DNA of 64,000 nt, from positions 487,757 to 551,756 of the forward strand of contig NZ_JAHUWJ010000002.1 in NCBI RefSeq assembly GCF_019219075.1. Reading direction: 5' to 3'. Position numbers and translations under genes: made by a program. The stretch's first letter is position 1, and each line of letters opens with the position of its first letter. The notes beneath the pieces were generated by a model. The model ran no database searches. It was not told where the DNA came from and saw only the letters and a list, made by a program, of their open reading frames with translations. This DNA comes from Chitinophaga sp. sic0106 (lineage in GTDB: Bacteria > Bacteroidota > Bacteroidia > Chitinophagales > Chitinophagaceae). Shown piece after piece: positions 17,880 through 25,723 of this stretch.

Positions 17880-18470
17880 TTATTGATGCTCTGCGTATCT
17901 TATCCAGCCCGGTGCGCTACCTGTTTCTTTGCGTAATATCATATTCAACTGCGCTGTATGATGCTGCACATGCCGCATGTTATATAAAAACAACTCAAAA
18001 ACCGGCATTACCTTATCACTCTCTATCTCTGTCCATAACGTTGCGAAATCAACTTCTGTCATATTGAGAATAAGCTCCTGTGATTTTTTGCGACTGGAGG
18101 CTATATAAGCCAGAATTTCTTCTTTACTATAAATCTTATCCGGCACAATGTCGTCGATGCCATCTGCTGGAATGTCGTCACTGAGTGTAAACGGTAATGG
18201 TGAGGATAATGTTGCTGCGGGAATGGTGATATAATAATCAAGGAAAACAGCTACATGATAAGAAATGTAGAAGAATTTTTTTTGTTCGTACCAAAGGTTT
18301 TCGGGATAGGAGGAAATGGCATTGGTCAGCATGTCGATACTGGCGCCAAATTGATTCCATAGGCTTTTGCGAAGTTGAGGTGTCATATTTTTTGCTTTTA
18401 ATAGTGACTTTATCGAATACCTGATGTGTTCTTCAGAAAACTTTAAATAAATATTACCACCATAGTGCAA
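17880..18470 (-). CDS. DinB/YfiT-like helical protein
   Basis: The reverse-strand frame encodes up to 196 aa. A later ATG at 18386 would give MTPQLRKSLWNQFGASIDML and 168 aa, which fits the DinB fold better, so the true start is unsure. SYHVAVFLDYY and MRHVQHHTAQLN supply His residues placed like the DinB/YfiT metal triad. The family includes thiol-dependent transferases and many uncharacterised four-helix proteins. The gene converges on the T6SS block and shows no sign of belonging to it. Confidence 0.65.
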   Translation of the reverse strand: MHYGGNIYLKFSEEHIRYSIKSLLKAKNMTPQLRKSLWNQFGASIDMLTNAISSYPENLWYEQKKFFYISYHVAVFLDYYITIPAATLSSPLPFTLSDDIPADGIDDIVPDKIYSKEEILAYIASSRKKSQELILNMTEVDFATLWTEIESDKVMPVFELFLYNMRHVQHHTAQLNMILRKETGSAPGWIRYAEHQ

Positions 18471-18748
18471 TTGTTTCTATTGTATGGATTAATATCTTTG
18501 TGCTCGCTTGCAAAAGTAGTAAACCAATATCTATTTTTTAGAGTCATTTAATAAACATTGCTTTTAAATACAAAAATACCTATACCAGAAAATGTAACCT
18601 GAGTAAACCTTGATGTAACCCACAATCATGTCATGTGAATAATCTGTTACATTCTCTCATACTATATGTTATGCTTAAATGCCTATGCAGTGCTCTAATG
18701 GCTGCTGTAAAATAGTGCAATATTAATTGGAACCAGAAAGGGAGTATA

Positions 18749-18979
18749 ATGGCTAATGAAGAAAGAGCAAAAGAGATGCTCCAGCATTTAATATTATTGA
18801 TTCATGAGTCTATGCAAAGTGTAAGGCCAGCCTCACTAGTGCAAGATGATTTATTTGAGCAAGGTAGGGCTCTTGCATATTACGAAGTGGGAGAGTTGGT
18901 GTTGGAAAGCGCTCGTGTCTTCAATCTTTCATTGGAAGAATTAGATGTTAAGGGCTTTAATCCTGGTTCGCTACTTTGA
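18749..18979 (+). CDS. Small orphan protein
   Basis: The 76-aa frame starts at ATG 18749 after GGGAG at about -9, a reasonable ribosome site. It encodes a helical acidic protein (MANEERAKEMLQHLILLIHE...) with no signal or membrane segment. I recognise no family. It opens an AT-rich stretch (about 18.5-20.2 kb) that differs from the GC-balanced T6SS genes. An orphan immunity protein or chaperone left behind by effector exchange is possible but not shown. Confidence 0.5.
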   Translation: MANEERAKEMLQHLILLIHESMQSVRPASLVQDDLFEQGRALAYYEVGELVLESARVFNLSLEELDVKGFNPGSLL

Positions 18980-19110
18980 CTAACAATCTTTTATAAATAA
19001 AGGTTAATCAGACATGTTTTTCTGGGTTAATTATTTTTTATAAAAATGGAGATATGTCAGTAGTACATGAGATATCTAATATAATCCCTAAAACTGCAAA
19101 ATAATAAAGC

Positions 19111-19296
19111 ATGAAATTTTGTCATTTACATTATATTGATAGGCTGGAGTTTGAAAAAACTGAAAGTATTTATAAAATTATTGATGAAAAAAATCCTGAC
19201 ACATATATGCGTATAGAGTTAGGAGATGCAAGATATTTTTTAGCTTACCAAGGACATTTAGTCGGACGCCTAAAAGGGAGGTCGAGTCTTCAATAA
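19111..19296 (+). CDS. Small orphan protein, possibly a fragment
   Basis: The 61-aa frame (MKFCHLHYIDRLEFEKTESI...) ends with YFLAYQGHLVGRLKGRSS. No family is recognised. It lacks a clear ribosome site and lies in the AT-rich patch. It may be a shortened immunity gene or a false frame. Confidence 0.3.
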   Translation: MKFCHLHYIDRLEFEKTESIYKIIDEKNPDTYMRIELGDARYFLAYQGHLVGRLKGRSSLQ

Positions 19297-19401
19297 GAGT
19301 AAATCTACTGAAGTAGGTATTTGGGTAATATGCTAATCTGATTAGCTTTGACTTTTTAGATTTTAATAGGATTAATAATTAGGTATCAGGCTATTATAGT
19401 G

Positions 19402-19497
19402 ATGATTGAAAATAATTTGTCTATATCTGTTGGTGCGTATAAGAGGGCTGCTTTGGCTAGTGATTGGGATAGAGTTAATGTAATTAATTACAAATGA
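19402..19497 (+). CDS. Tiny ORF overlapping the next gene
   Basis: A 31-codon frame (ATG 19402, TGA 19495-19497) ends SDWDRVNVINYK, and its stop overlaps the ATG of the 212-aa gene at 19494 (ATGA). The frame stays open upstream to 19360. It may be a leader peptide for translational coupling or the last remnant of an upstream gene. Nothing identifies a function. Confidence 0.2.
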   Translation: MIENNLSISVGAYKRAALASDWDRVNVINYK

Positions 19498-20132
19498 TTT
19501 ACTATTTTGATAAGGTTAGGGAGTGTGTTTTTAAGGGGGATGATAAGGGTGCTATAGATTTATTAGAGGACTATTGTAGTAAAAATGATCGGGATGTTCA
19601 TGCTAGATTCTTATTAGCTTTTTTGTTGGTGAATACACAAGTCTACGCTGATGGTTTCTTATCTGCTATAGATTTGCTTAAGTATAATTTGACTTTGGAT
19701 CCTAGTCATGGTCAATCATTAATATTGCTCGCATATGTTGACAGTGAATATGACGGAGGTATAAGGGAAGATGTTAATTGTTTGTTGGAAAAATGCCTGA
19801 TGAAAAATGATGTACATCATTTTAGGAAATACTTATTTTTATTAAGTGCGGAGTATTATTCCGTGTTTAATAGAAATAAGTATATTTTCCTGCTTCATAA
19901 ATCGATCGAAGAAGATCCGGTTGGGGTGTATAATTACATTTACCTTGGAAGAGTTCTCAGGGATAAAACTGTGTTTAATATTGGAATAAACAATATAAAA
20001 GTAATCCTTGCTGCCAATGATGCTACGTTTGATGCATTAAATTTTGAGGATTTTTGTGAGGAAAATATAAGAGGAAGCAGAATGACCGCTGTGAATTATT
20101 ATGGACTTAAAGAGGAAATGAATAGAATGTAA
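19494..20132 (+). CDS. TPR-like orphan protein
   Basis: The 212-aa cytoplasmic protein is made of helical pairs resembling tetratricopeptide or Sel1-like repeats, for example ALDPSHG-type turns (LTLDPSHGQSLILLAYVDSE) and EEDPVGVYNYIYLGRVLRD. It uses AT-rich codons unlike the T6SS genes. It could be a repeat-type immunity protein or part of an imported orphan module. No matching toxin is next to it. Confidence 0.45.
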   Translation: MIYYFDKVRECVFKGDDKGAIDLLEDYCSKNDRDVHARFLLAFLLVNTQVYADGFLSAIDLLKYNLTLDPSHGQSLILLAYVDSEYDGGIREDVNCLLEKCLMKNDVHHFRKYLFLLSAEYYSVFNRNKYIFLLHKSIEEDPVGVYNYIYLGRVLRDKTVFNIGINNIKVILAANDATFDALNFEDFCEENIRGSRMTAVNYYGLKEEMNRM

Positions 20133-20361
20133 TCTTTCAATTGTCGATAATTTATGGACATTTTTTATTAATGAGTTTTAGGCTTCGGGGCTAAAACTAG
20201 AGTAGAATTTGTAAAGTTATGTTTGATAAGTCTACAATAAAAAGATCTGACTCCGCCTGACCATTTAATTGTAACCTTACCGCTTTGAAATCTGCATGAT
20301 GGTTTGATAACCCTTCCACACTGGCACAATACTGGCATCCTTCTCCCTAAACACAAACTAC

Positions 20362-20706
20362 ATGAAAGCTATCATCCTACTCGGCACTTTAAAAAAATCC
20401 GGCCTCTCCAACACCGTCACCCTCGCTGAGTTGTTCACCGAGCGACTCAGCCGCCACGGTATTGCCACAGAAACCATTCAGCTCGTCCATGAGCATATCC
20501 AGCCCGGCACATATACGGATATGGGCTGCGGGGACGCATGGCCGTCGATTTTAGCTCGTCTGGAAGCAGTGCAAATTAGCATTTTCGCTACACCGATCTG
20601 GTGGGGTAATCATTCATCTGAAATGCAAGAAGTTATTGAAAGACTTGATCACCTGCATGATGAGATCCTACAGGGTAAACGGATACCATGGTCTCCCAAC
20701 CGTTGA
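20362..20706 (+). pseudogene. Truncated flavodoxin-family gene
   Basis: The 114-aa frame begins as a normal flavodoxin/NAD(P)H reductase: MKAIILLGTLKKSGLSNTVT with the phosphate loop, then FATPIWWGNHSSEMQEVIER and LDHLHDEIL. Family members continue for about 60-80 more residues. Here the match stops near residue 105, and nothing related is seen in other frames before the SPFH gene at 20747. A deletion probably removed the 3' end. The intact WWG motif contrasts with the altered motif in the flavodoxin-like gene at 9471. Confidence 0.65.
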
Positions 20707-20746
20707 AATACCTTACCAGATAGCGTCAGCCCAATTATCACCTTTA

Positions 20747-21538
20747 TCACGGCACATTCTTAAACATCACCGGTGCTGCCCCATACAGCGGCGTTTTTCC
20801 ATCCCATTTTTCAATAAACTGTTGCTGAATAAGCAGGGGCGTCAGGGACTGTTGTCTTAACGAGTTCGCTTTGGCTTCGGCTTCAGCCTGTACAATTAAC
20901 TTTTTGGCATTGGCCTCGGTTACGCGCAGCTCATTTTCCGCACGGATCGCTTGTTGTACTGCACTGTTCTTCTGATCTATTGCCTGGGTGATACTTTCAG
21001 GATATTGGAGGCCGGAGGTGAGCTGTTCCAGTGTAAAGCCTTCCTTCACGAGTTCATCGGAGAGCTGTTTTTGTACTGCGTTTTCAAAGCCTTCCCGGTT
21101 GCTGATCATACTGTCAGTGGTATAACGGTTGAACTGTATACGAAAAGCATCTTTCACATAATTATACAGCGTTGTCCGGGTAATTTCCTCAATGCCTTTG
21201 CGGTATTTACGGAATATTTCAGGCGATTTCCCTGCAATAACGCGGAAGGATATCGTTGGGTCTACATGAAAAACACTTCCGTCTTTAGCATTTACCGTAA
21301 AAGGATCATAGTCTGCCGTTTGCACAAAGATGGGAAACTCATAAATGTTTTCCGTGAAAGGGTTATACCATACCCGTCCCGTTACCAGCGATACGTCTTG
21401 TACGCCTTTATCGGTGCCATATTGCTTTACGCGGATGCCTTCATGGCCGGCATCAATTCTCGTACAGGAAAAAAAGAAAACAATTAACAGCACTGCCAGC
21501 ACAACCAGTGTGAGGATAGACTTAGGACTGAATCTCAT
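20747..21538 (-). CDS. SPFH/band 7 (prohibitin-like) membrane protein
   Basis: The 263-aa reverse-strand product has one N-terminal hydrophobic segment (about 8-24, ending FFFSC, a weak lipobox) and an SPFH domain: EGIRVKQYGTDKGVQDVSL, VWYNPFTENIYEFPIFVQT and TISFRVIAGKSPEIFRKYR. A Gln/Ala/Glu-rich helix (about 185-235) typical of flotillin/prohibitin oligomerisation follows. Such proteins form large membrane rings or microdomains. Nothing nearby points to a substrate. Confidence 0.8.
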   Translation of the reverse strand: MRFSPKSILTLVVLAVLLIVFFFSCTRIDAGHEGIRVKQYGTDKGVQDVSLVTGRVWYNPFTENIYEFPIFVQTADYDPFTVNAKDGSVFHVDPTISFRVIAGKSPEIFRKYRKGIEEITRTTLYNYVKDAFRIQFNRYTTDSMISNREGFENAVQKQLSDELVKEGFTLEQLTSGLQYPESITQAIDQKNSAVQQAIRAENELRVTEANAKKLIVQAEAEAKANSLRQQSLTPLLIQQQFIEKWDGKTPLYGAAPVMFKNVP

Positions 21539-21637
21539 TATAAAACAGGTTTAATAGTTTATAGCGAATAAATAGGCTGCATACAAATTATGCATGAGTA
21601 CTACACAAGCTAATAAATTTTCGGGAACTGCATAAAA

Positions 21638-21664
21638 AAAGTGAGGGATTAACTCCCTCACTTT
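21638..21664 (-). terminator. Rho-independent terminator of the metalloprotease gene
   Basis: Arms AAAGTGAGGGA (21638-21648) and TCCCTCACTTT (21654-21664) form a perfect 11-bp stem with a 5-nt loop. On the reverse strand it is followed by a T-run, 20 bp after the stop of the leftward protease gene. This is a classic intrinsic terminator. Confidence 0.88.
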
Positions 21665-21683
21665 CCTATGTAAATAAACCTGA

Positions 21684-24600
21684 TTACTGTTTAATAAACT
21701 TCGTCATGCTGGTGGTGCCATCTTCATTTTTCACACTAACCATATACACGCCAGGAGGCAATGTTGCGATGCTCACCTGCAAGGTGGACGTATTGTGTAC
21801 ACGGCGCATTACCACGTGGCCGCTTACATCAAAGATCCTTATTTCCGCTTTGCCTTTGTTGCCCGCAATGTTAATATTGAGGGTACTGTTGGCCGGACTA
21901 GGGAATACCGTCACCTGTGGTCCTTCTTCCTTCGTGAGGCGATCCGTTTCTTTACTGGCAGTGCCCAACTGTACGCGTAAGGTATAGCAGGTGGTACTGC
22001 TGTTGGCGCCTGAATAGCCGTATACCTGCGCATAGTATGTTCCTGCAGTTACTGTTCTGCTGATGGTTTCGCTGCTGGTACCGCCAGCCTGTGAAATGGC
22101 TACCTGTGAACCGGCGCTGTTAAGCAGTTTCAGGTCATAATCGCCCGGGAGGGTACCGAGTGTAATGGTAATAGTACCGCCGGTGGTGATCACGAACTTG
22201 TAATGATCAATATCTCCGCTTGGACTTATCAAGCCCGTAACATTGGTGTTAAACGGAATAACTGCCGCGCCGCTGGTGGTGCCATTGGTGCTGTTATCCA
22301 ATACGTTTGAACAGCCGCCGGTGGTCAGCGTGGTGAACTGTGCAGTGGTATACGTGCTGTTGCCGCTGGCACAATTGGTTCTTACTCTCCAATCGTACAG
22401 GGAGGCTGCCGTTAATCCGGACAAGCTAACGGAAGTGGCAGTAGTGGCGGTGGCCGCGCTGGTCCAGGTGGATGCGCTGTTGAGTTTATAATCTACTGCA
22501 TAGCTGCTGGCACCTGATACTGCCGTCCAGCTTACGGTTGCACCGCTGCTGGTTACAGAGGCACTGGTTAAGCCGGAAGGTGCAGTACAGCCGGATGTGC
22601 TGGTGGTGGTAAACTGCGCAGTGGAATAGGCGCTGCTGCCACTGGCGCAATTGGTTCTGATGCGGTAATCGTATAGGGTGCCTGCGGTGAGACTACTCAA
22701 TCCTACAGATACTGCGGTAGTAGCCGTAGCAGCATTGATCCAGGTGGAAGAAGTGCTTACTTTGTAATCCACATCGTAGGAAGTGCCGCCGCTTACAGCC
22801 GTCCAGCCGATGGTGGCAGCCGTAGTGGTGATGGAAGATACGGCTAAACCTGCCGGCGATGCGCAGGATGACCCGGAGCTAATGGTAAAGTTGGTATTGG
22901 AAATATCAAAGAAGACGTTTCCTACCGCTTCTACTTTTATCCTTGCGGTGGTAGAAGGGGTATTCGGAATCGTTACCACTTCACTGCCATCGTTGGGGGT
23001 GCTGGCCACGAGGGTGCTGAAAGTATTACCGCCATCAGTAGAGATGGATATCTTAACATTGGCGCAGCTAACCGGAGATGCGGTGGTATTGGCCACATTC
23101 CAGGTGATGCTCTGGGAGGAGTTGCCAGCCCAGGTTACGCCTGTATTGGGAGCTGTAATGGTAAATGGTCCTGAGGTATTGCTGACAGAGATGGTCACAT
23201 CGTCGTAGTTCGTTTGACCTATCACCACCGGAGCGGTGGAACTATAGGGAGCATTATCCCTTACCGTTAGTCTGAATGTCAGATTTCTGGAAACAGAACT
23301 GAGCGCTTCGGTGTTGGCGCCGGCATCGCCACCGGTGAGCGGACCTGAAATCAGGCCGCCGGCCAGGATGGTGGCGAGCTTAGGAAAGTACCGGGTTGGC
23401 GAAGTGGACGGCATATATGAAATCCAGTTGGGGCCGGATGCTTTGGCAGCACTGGCTACACTGCTGGAACCTGTTTGTGTGGTGAGTGCATTATCGTTTT
23501 GCTCCCAGCAATAGGTGAGTATATCACCGGGGTTGGCATCGGTGGCTGAACCGGTAAGGGCAAACGGGGTGCTGATGGGAATCGTGTAGTCACTACCGGC
23601 ATTCACCACTGGTGTAGCGTTGTTGGCAGAAATAACTGTAGTAACCGGACAGGTTTTACTGGCAAGATTCGTTTGTATCTGACCGATAGATGCCGCATGG
23701 TAAATAGCGATAGAATGTGGTGCCAGATCCTGACTGGTGATGCCGGCGTAACCCATGATGGTAATGCCTGATCCGGGTTCTACGTTCACACCGGTGTTTT
23801 CGTTACTCATGGAAAAGGTGTGATTAGCACCCAGCTGGTGGCCTACTTCATGTACTACATAGTCGATATCAAAGTTATCGCCCTGAGGAATGGCATCTGC
23901 CGGAGAGGTGAAGCCGCTTCCCTTAGTGCTGTTAGTACAAATACAGCCAATACAACCGGCATTGCCACCACCACCGGAAGCACCAAAGAGGTGACCGATA
24001 TCGTAGTTGGCGCTGCCAATTTTTGTATTCAGGGTATTTTGTAATTCACTGTTCCAGGCGCCTGCGGCACCGGTGGAAGCAACGGAGTAGGGATCGGTAC
24101 CGGCATTGTAATAAATAACTGCTGTATCAGTTGCAATCAGATTCAGGTGAATAGCCAGGTCCTTTTCATATACGCCGTTACAGCGGGTAAGGGTAGCATT
24201 AATAGCTGCCAGCACGAGGGATACTTGTGCGGCGCTTGTGGCGCCAAAGTAATTGGAATACTCGGCGGTAACGGACTGGGCTAAACGAAGTGTTTTTACA
24301 TCGCCGGTAGATCTGGCGGTGTTATTAGGTAGCTGGCTGCTGATACCTGTTGCCATCGCGTGTTCAGGTGTGCTGCATTTCCAGGGTAATGTCCTGGGTT
24401 GCTTTCTGAATACGGTGTATACGGTATGGTCCGCCGAATAAGGCTCAATGAACTCGTTTTCCTTGTCGGTACGGAAAACCATTGTTTGAATCCCTTGCGG
24501 CGAAATGCTCAGCTTCAGCGTAGCATACGGGTCGGTAATACCTTTACCGGAAAACGCCCGTATGTCCGGAAATTGTGCCTGCAATGCAGGGTCGAAGTTG

Positions 24601-24881
24601 GAGGCTTCGGTGATTTCGAATTGCTCGATCTGACCATCGGCATTGGGCAGGGAGATGATGGTATTAACCGCGGCTCCTCTGGCAGCTACTGCCTTAAAAA
24701 CTTCCCTGCGGAAGGTGGCCTGGTTCAGGTCAAATAATTTGTAGGAGGAGGGGAAAGCAAGTCGTGCTACCGCTTTGTCGGTAGTAATTCTGGCTAAATC
24801 AGTGTGGGCTTTCCAGTAATCCTGCGCATACAACGAGGTAGTGCACAGCAATGCTGTGGCAAAGAGTAAGAGTTTTCTCAT
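21684..24881 (-). CDS. Secreted reprolysin-type zinc metalloprotease with FnIII, PPC and T9SS sorting domains
   Basis: The 1065-aa protein has a signal peptide (to about residue 19), then a metzincin catalytic domain with HEVGHQLGANH at about 344-354 (HExxHxxGxxH zinc site) and a downstream Met-turn candidate ITIMGYAGI. After an Ig-like linker come two near-identical fibronectin III repeats (about 675-855), a PPC domain (about 860-970) and a type A type IX secretion sorting domain (about 985-1065, ending TKFIKQ). It should be exported across the outer membrane and anchored or released to degrade extracellular protein. A strong terminator follows. Confidence 0.9.
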   Translation of the reverse strand: MRKLLLFATALLCTTSLYAQDYWKAHTDLARITTDKAVARLAFPSSYKLFDLNQATFRREVFKAVAARGAAVNTIISLPNADGQIEQFEITEASNFDPALQAQFPDIRAFSGKGITDPYATLKLSISPQGIQTMVFRTDKENEFIEPYSADHTVYTVFRKQPRTLPWKCSTPEHAMATGISSQLPNNTARSTGDVKTLRLAQSVTAEYSNYFGATSAAQVSLVLAAINATLTRCNGVYEKDLAIHLNLIATDTAVIYYNAGTDPYSVASTGAAGAWNSELQNTLNTKIGSANYDIGHLFGASGGGGNAGCIGCICTNSTKGSGFTSPADAIPQGDNFDIDYVVHEVGHQLGANHTFSMSNENTGVNVEPGSGITIMGYAGITSQDLAPHSIAIYHAASIGQIQTNLASKTCPVTTVISANNATPVVNAGSDYTIPISTPFALTGSATDANPGDILTYCWEQNDNALTTQTGSSSVASAAKASGPNWISYMPSTSPTRYFPKLATILAGGLISGPLTGGDAGANTEALSSVSRNLTFRLTVRDNAPYSSTAPVVIGQTNYDDVTISVSNTSGPFTITAPNTGVTWAGNSSQSITWNVANTTASPVSCANVKISISTDGGNTFSTLVASTPNDGSEVVTIPNTPSTTARIKVEAVGNVFFDISNTNFTISSGSSCASPAGLAVSSITTTAATIGWTAVSGGTSYDVDYKVSTSSTWINAATATTAVSVGLSSLTAGTLYDYRIRTNCASGSSAYSTAQFTTTSTSGCTAPSGLTSASVTSSGATVSWTAVSGASSYAVDYKLNSASTWTSAATATTATSVSLSGLTAASLYDWRVRTNCASGNSTYTTAQFTTLTTGGCSNVLDNSTNGTTSGAAVIPFNTNVTGLISPSGDIDHYKFVITTGGTITITLGTLPGDYDLKLLNSAGSQVAISQAGGTSSETISRTVTAGTYYAQVYGYSGANSSTTCYTLRVQLGTASKETDRLTKEEGPQVTVFPSPANSTLNINIAGNKGKAEIRIFDVSGHVVMRRVHNTSTLQVSIATLPPGVYMVSVKNEDGTTSMTKFIKQ

Positions 24882-24994
24882 TAGTGCTTCAGATTTGGTT
24901 GAAAAATTATGGGTAACGGTATAAATGTAGCGGAAGTCACTGCATTGGCATGATAGGTAGCTGGGGTTATATTATGGTAGGCGGGTATTTTTTA

Positions 24995-25594
24995 TTTAGG
25001 GAGATGTTAATTTCACTTCGAAAAGTGCTGTGAGGGGGACAGCACCAGATTAGGATAGGTGTGCATGGAGAAATTTCAGGATTCCGGAGGTAGTCCCCAT
25101 TTGGTCAATGATTCCTTGCCATTTCCAATTCTTTTACAAAGAAATCATCATTGCTGTAATTTTTCCTGGTTTTGCGAACCTTGAAAGTATGCAACCATAA
25201 TGGATTTTTTTTGTTTTTCTTCATAATCTTTAATAGGATATTAAGCACGTTTTCAACCTAAAGTTACCACTATTTTTATATAACTAAAAAAGCCTGATAA
25301 TTAACACCTGGCTTAAAAATGTCCCATTCTTCATCTGTTCGTCCATAAATAGTAAATAAACCTGCTATTTCAGTTAGATTTGCATTAAGTCCCATTCACC
25401 AAATCCCAAATTAATAACTTGATATCCTGACCAAATGAATCCAGGAATAGGTTGGGATACGAAACATTTCAGGAGCCACTTTTACAAGCAGCATATTTTA
25501 TTACCCGCCGGTTTAGTCCATGCACCGCTCTGATCTCTCCCAAAAATAAAATATATTAACTTATTGGTAATTAGTTGTTTAGGGAGATGTTAAT
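24995..25594 (+). repeat. 17-nt direct repeat at both ends of the intergenic region
   Basis: TTTAGGGAGATGTTAAT occurs exactly at 24995-25011 and 25578-25594, each followed within a few bases by TTCG. One copy is about 115 bp upstream of the leftward protease start and the other about 130 bp upstream of the rightward receptor start. They could be binding sites for one regulator of both genes or the ends of a lost insertion. Confidence 0.7.
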
Positions 25595-25666
25595 CATTCT
25601 TCGCAAAACCTCCCCGCTCAATTTTACCGGTTTCGTCCTGCGATAATAGCAATTGGTGTATCGTAT

Positions 25667-25697
25667 TTCAAGAGGCGTTTTGTTCGCGATAAGTTTG
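25667..25697 (+). promoter_or_regulatory. Candidate Bacteroidota promoter for the TonB-dependent receptor
   Basis: TAAGTTTG at 25690-25697 matches the -7 element TANNTTTG. TTTC at 25666-25669 lies 20 nt upstream, close to the -33 TTTG at its usual 19-nt spacing. The receptor start is 26 bp downstream. Confidence 0.5.
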
Positions 25698-25723
25698 TAT
25701 CAACAAGTTCAAAAAACAAATTT

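Larger units (their letters stand above)
24882..25723. other. Non-coding divergent region with two candidate tiny ORFs
   Basis: This 842-bp AT-rich stretch separates the leftward protease from the rightward TonB-dependent receptor and should hold both promoters. Two reverse-strand frames of exactly 39 codons are present: 25105-25224 (MKKNKKNPLWLHTFKVRKTR..., basic) and 25276-25395 (MGLNANLTEIAGLFTIYGRT...). A different frame just upstream of the second contains GYQVINLGFGEWD, which looks like a decayed protein piece. None is convincing as a gene. A 17-nt repeat lies near each end. Confidence 0.4.

Noticed and set aside
20168..20356. 62-codon reverse-strand frame before the truncated flavodoxin
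   Set aside because: It is short and without recognisable features; it reads through the probable promoter region of the plus-strand gene.
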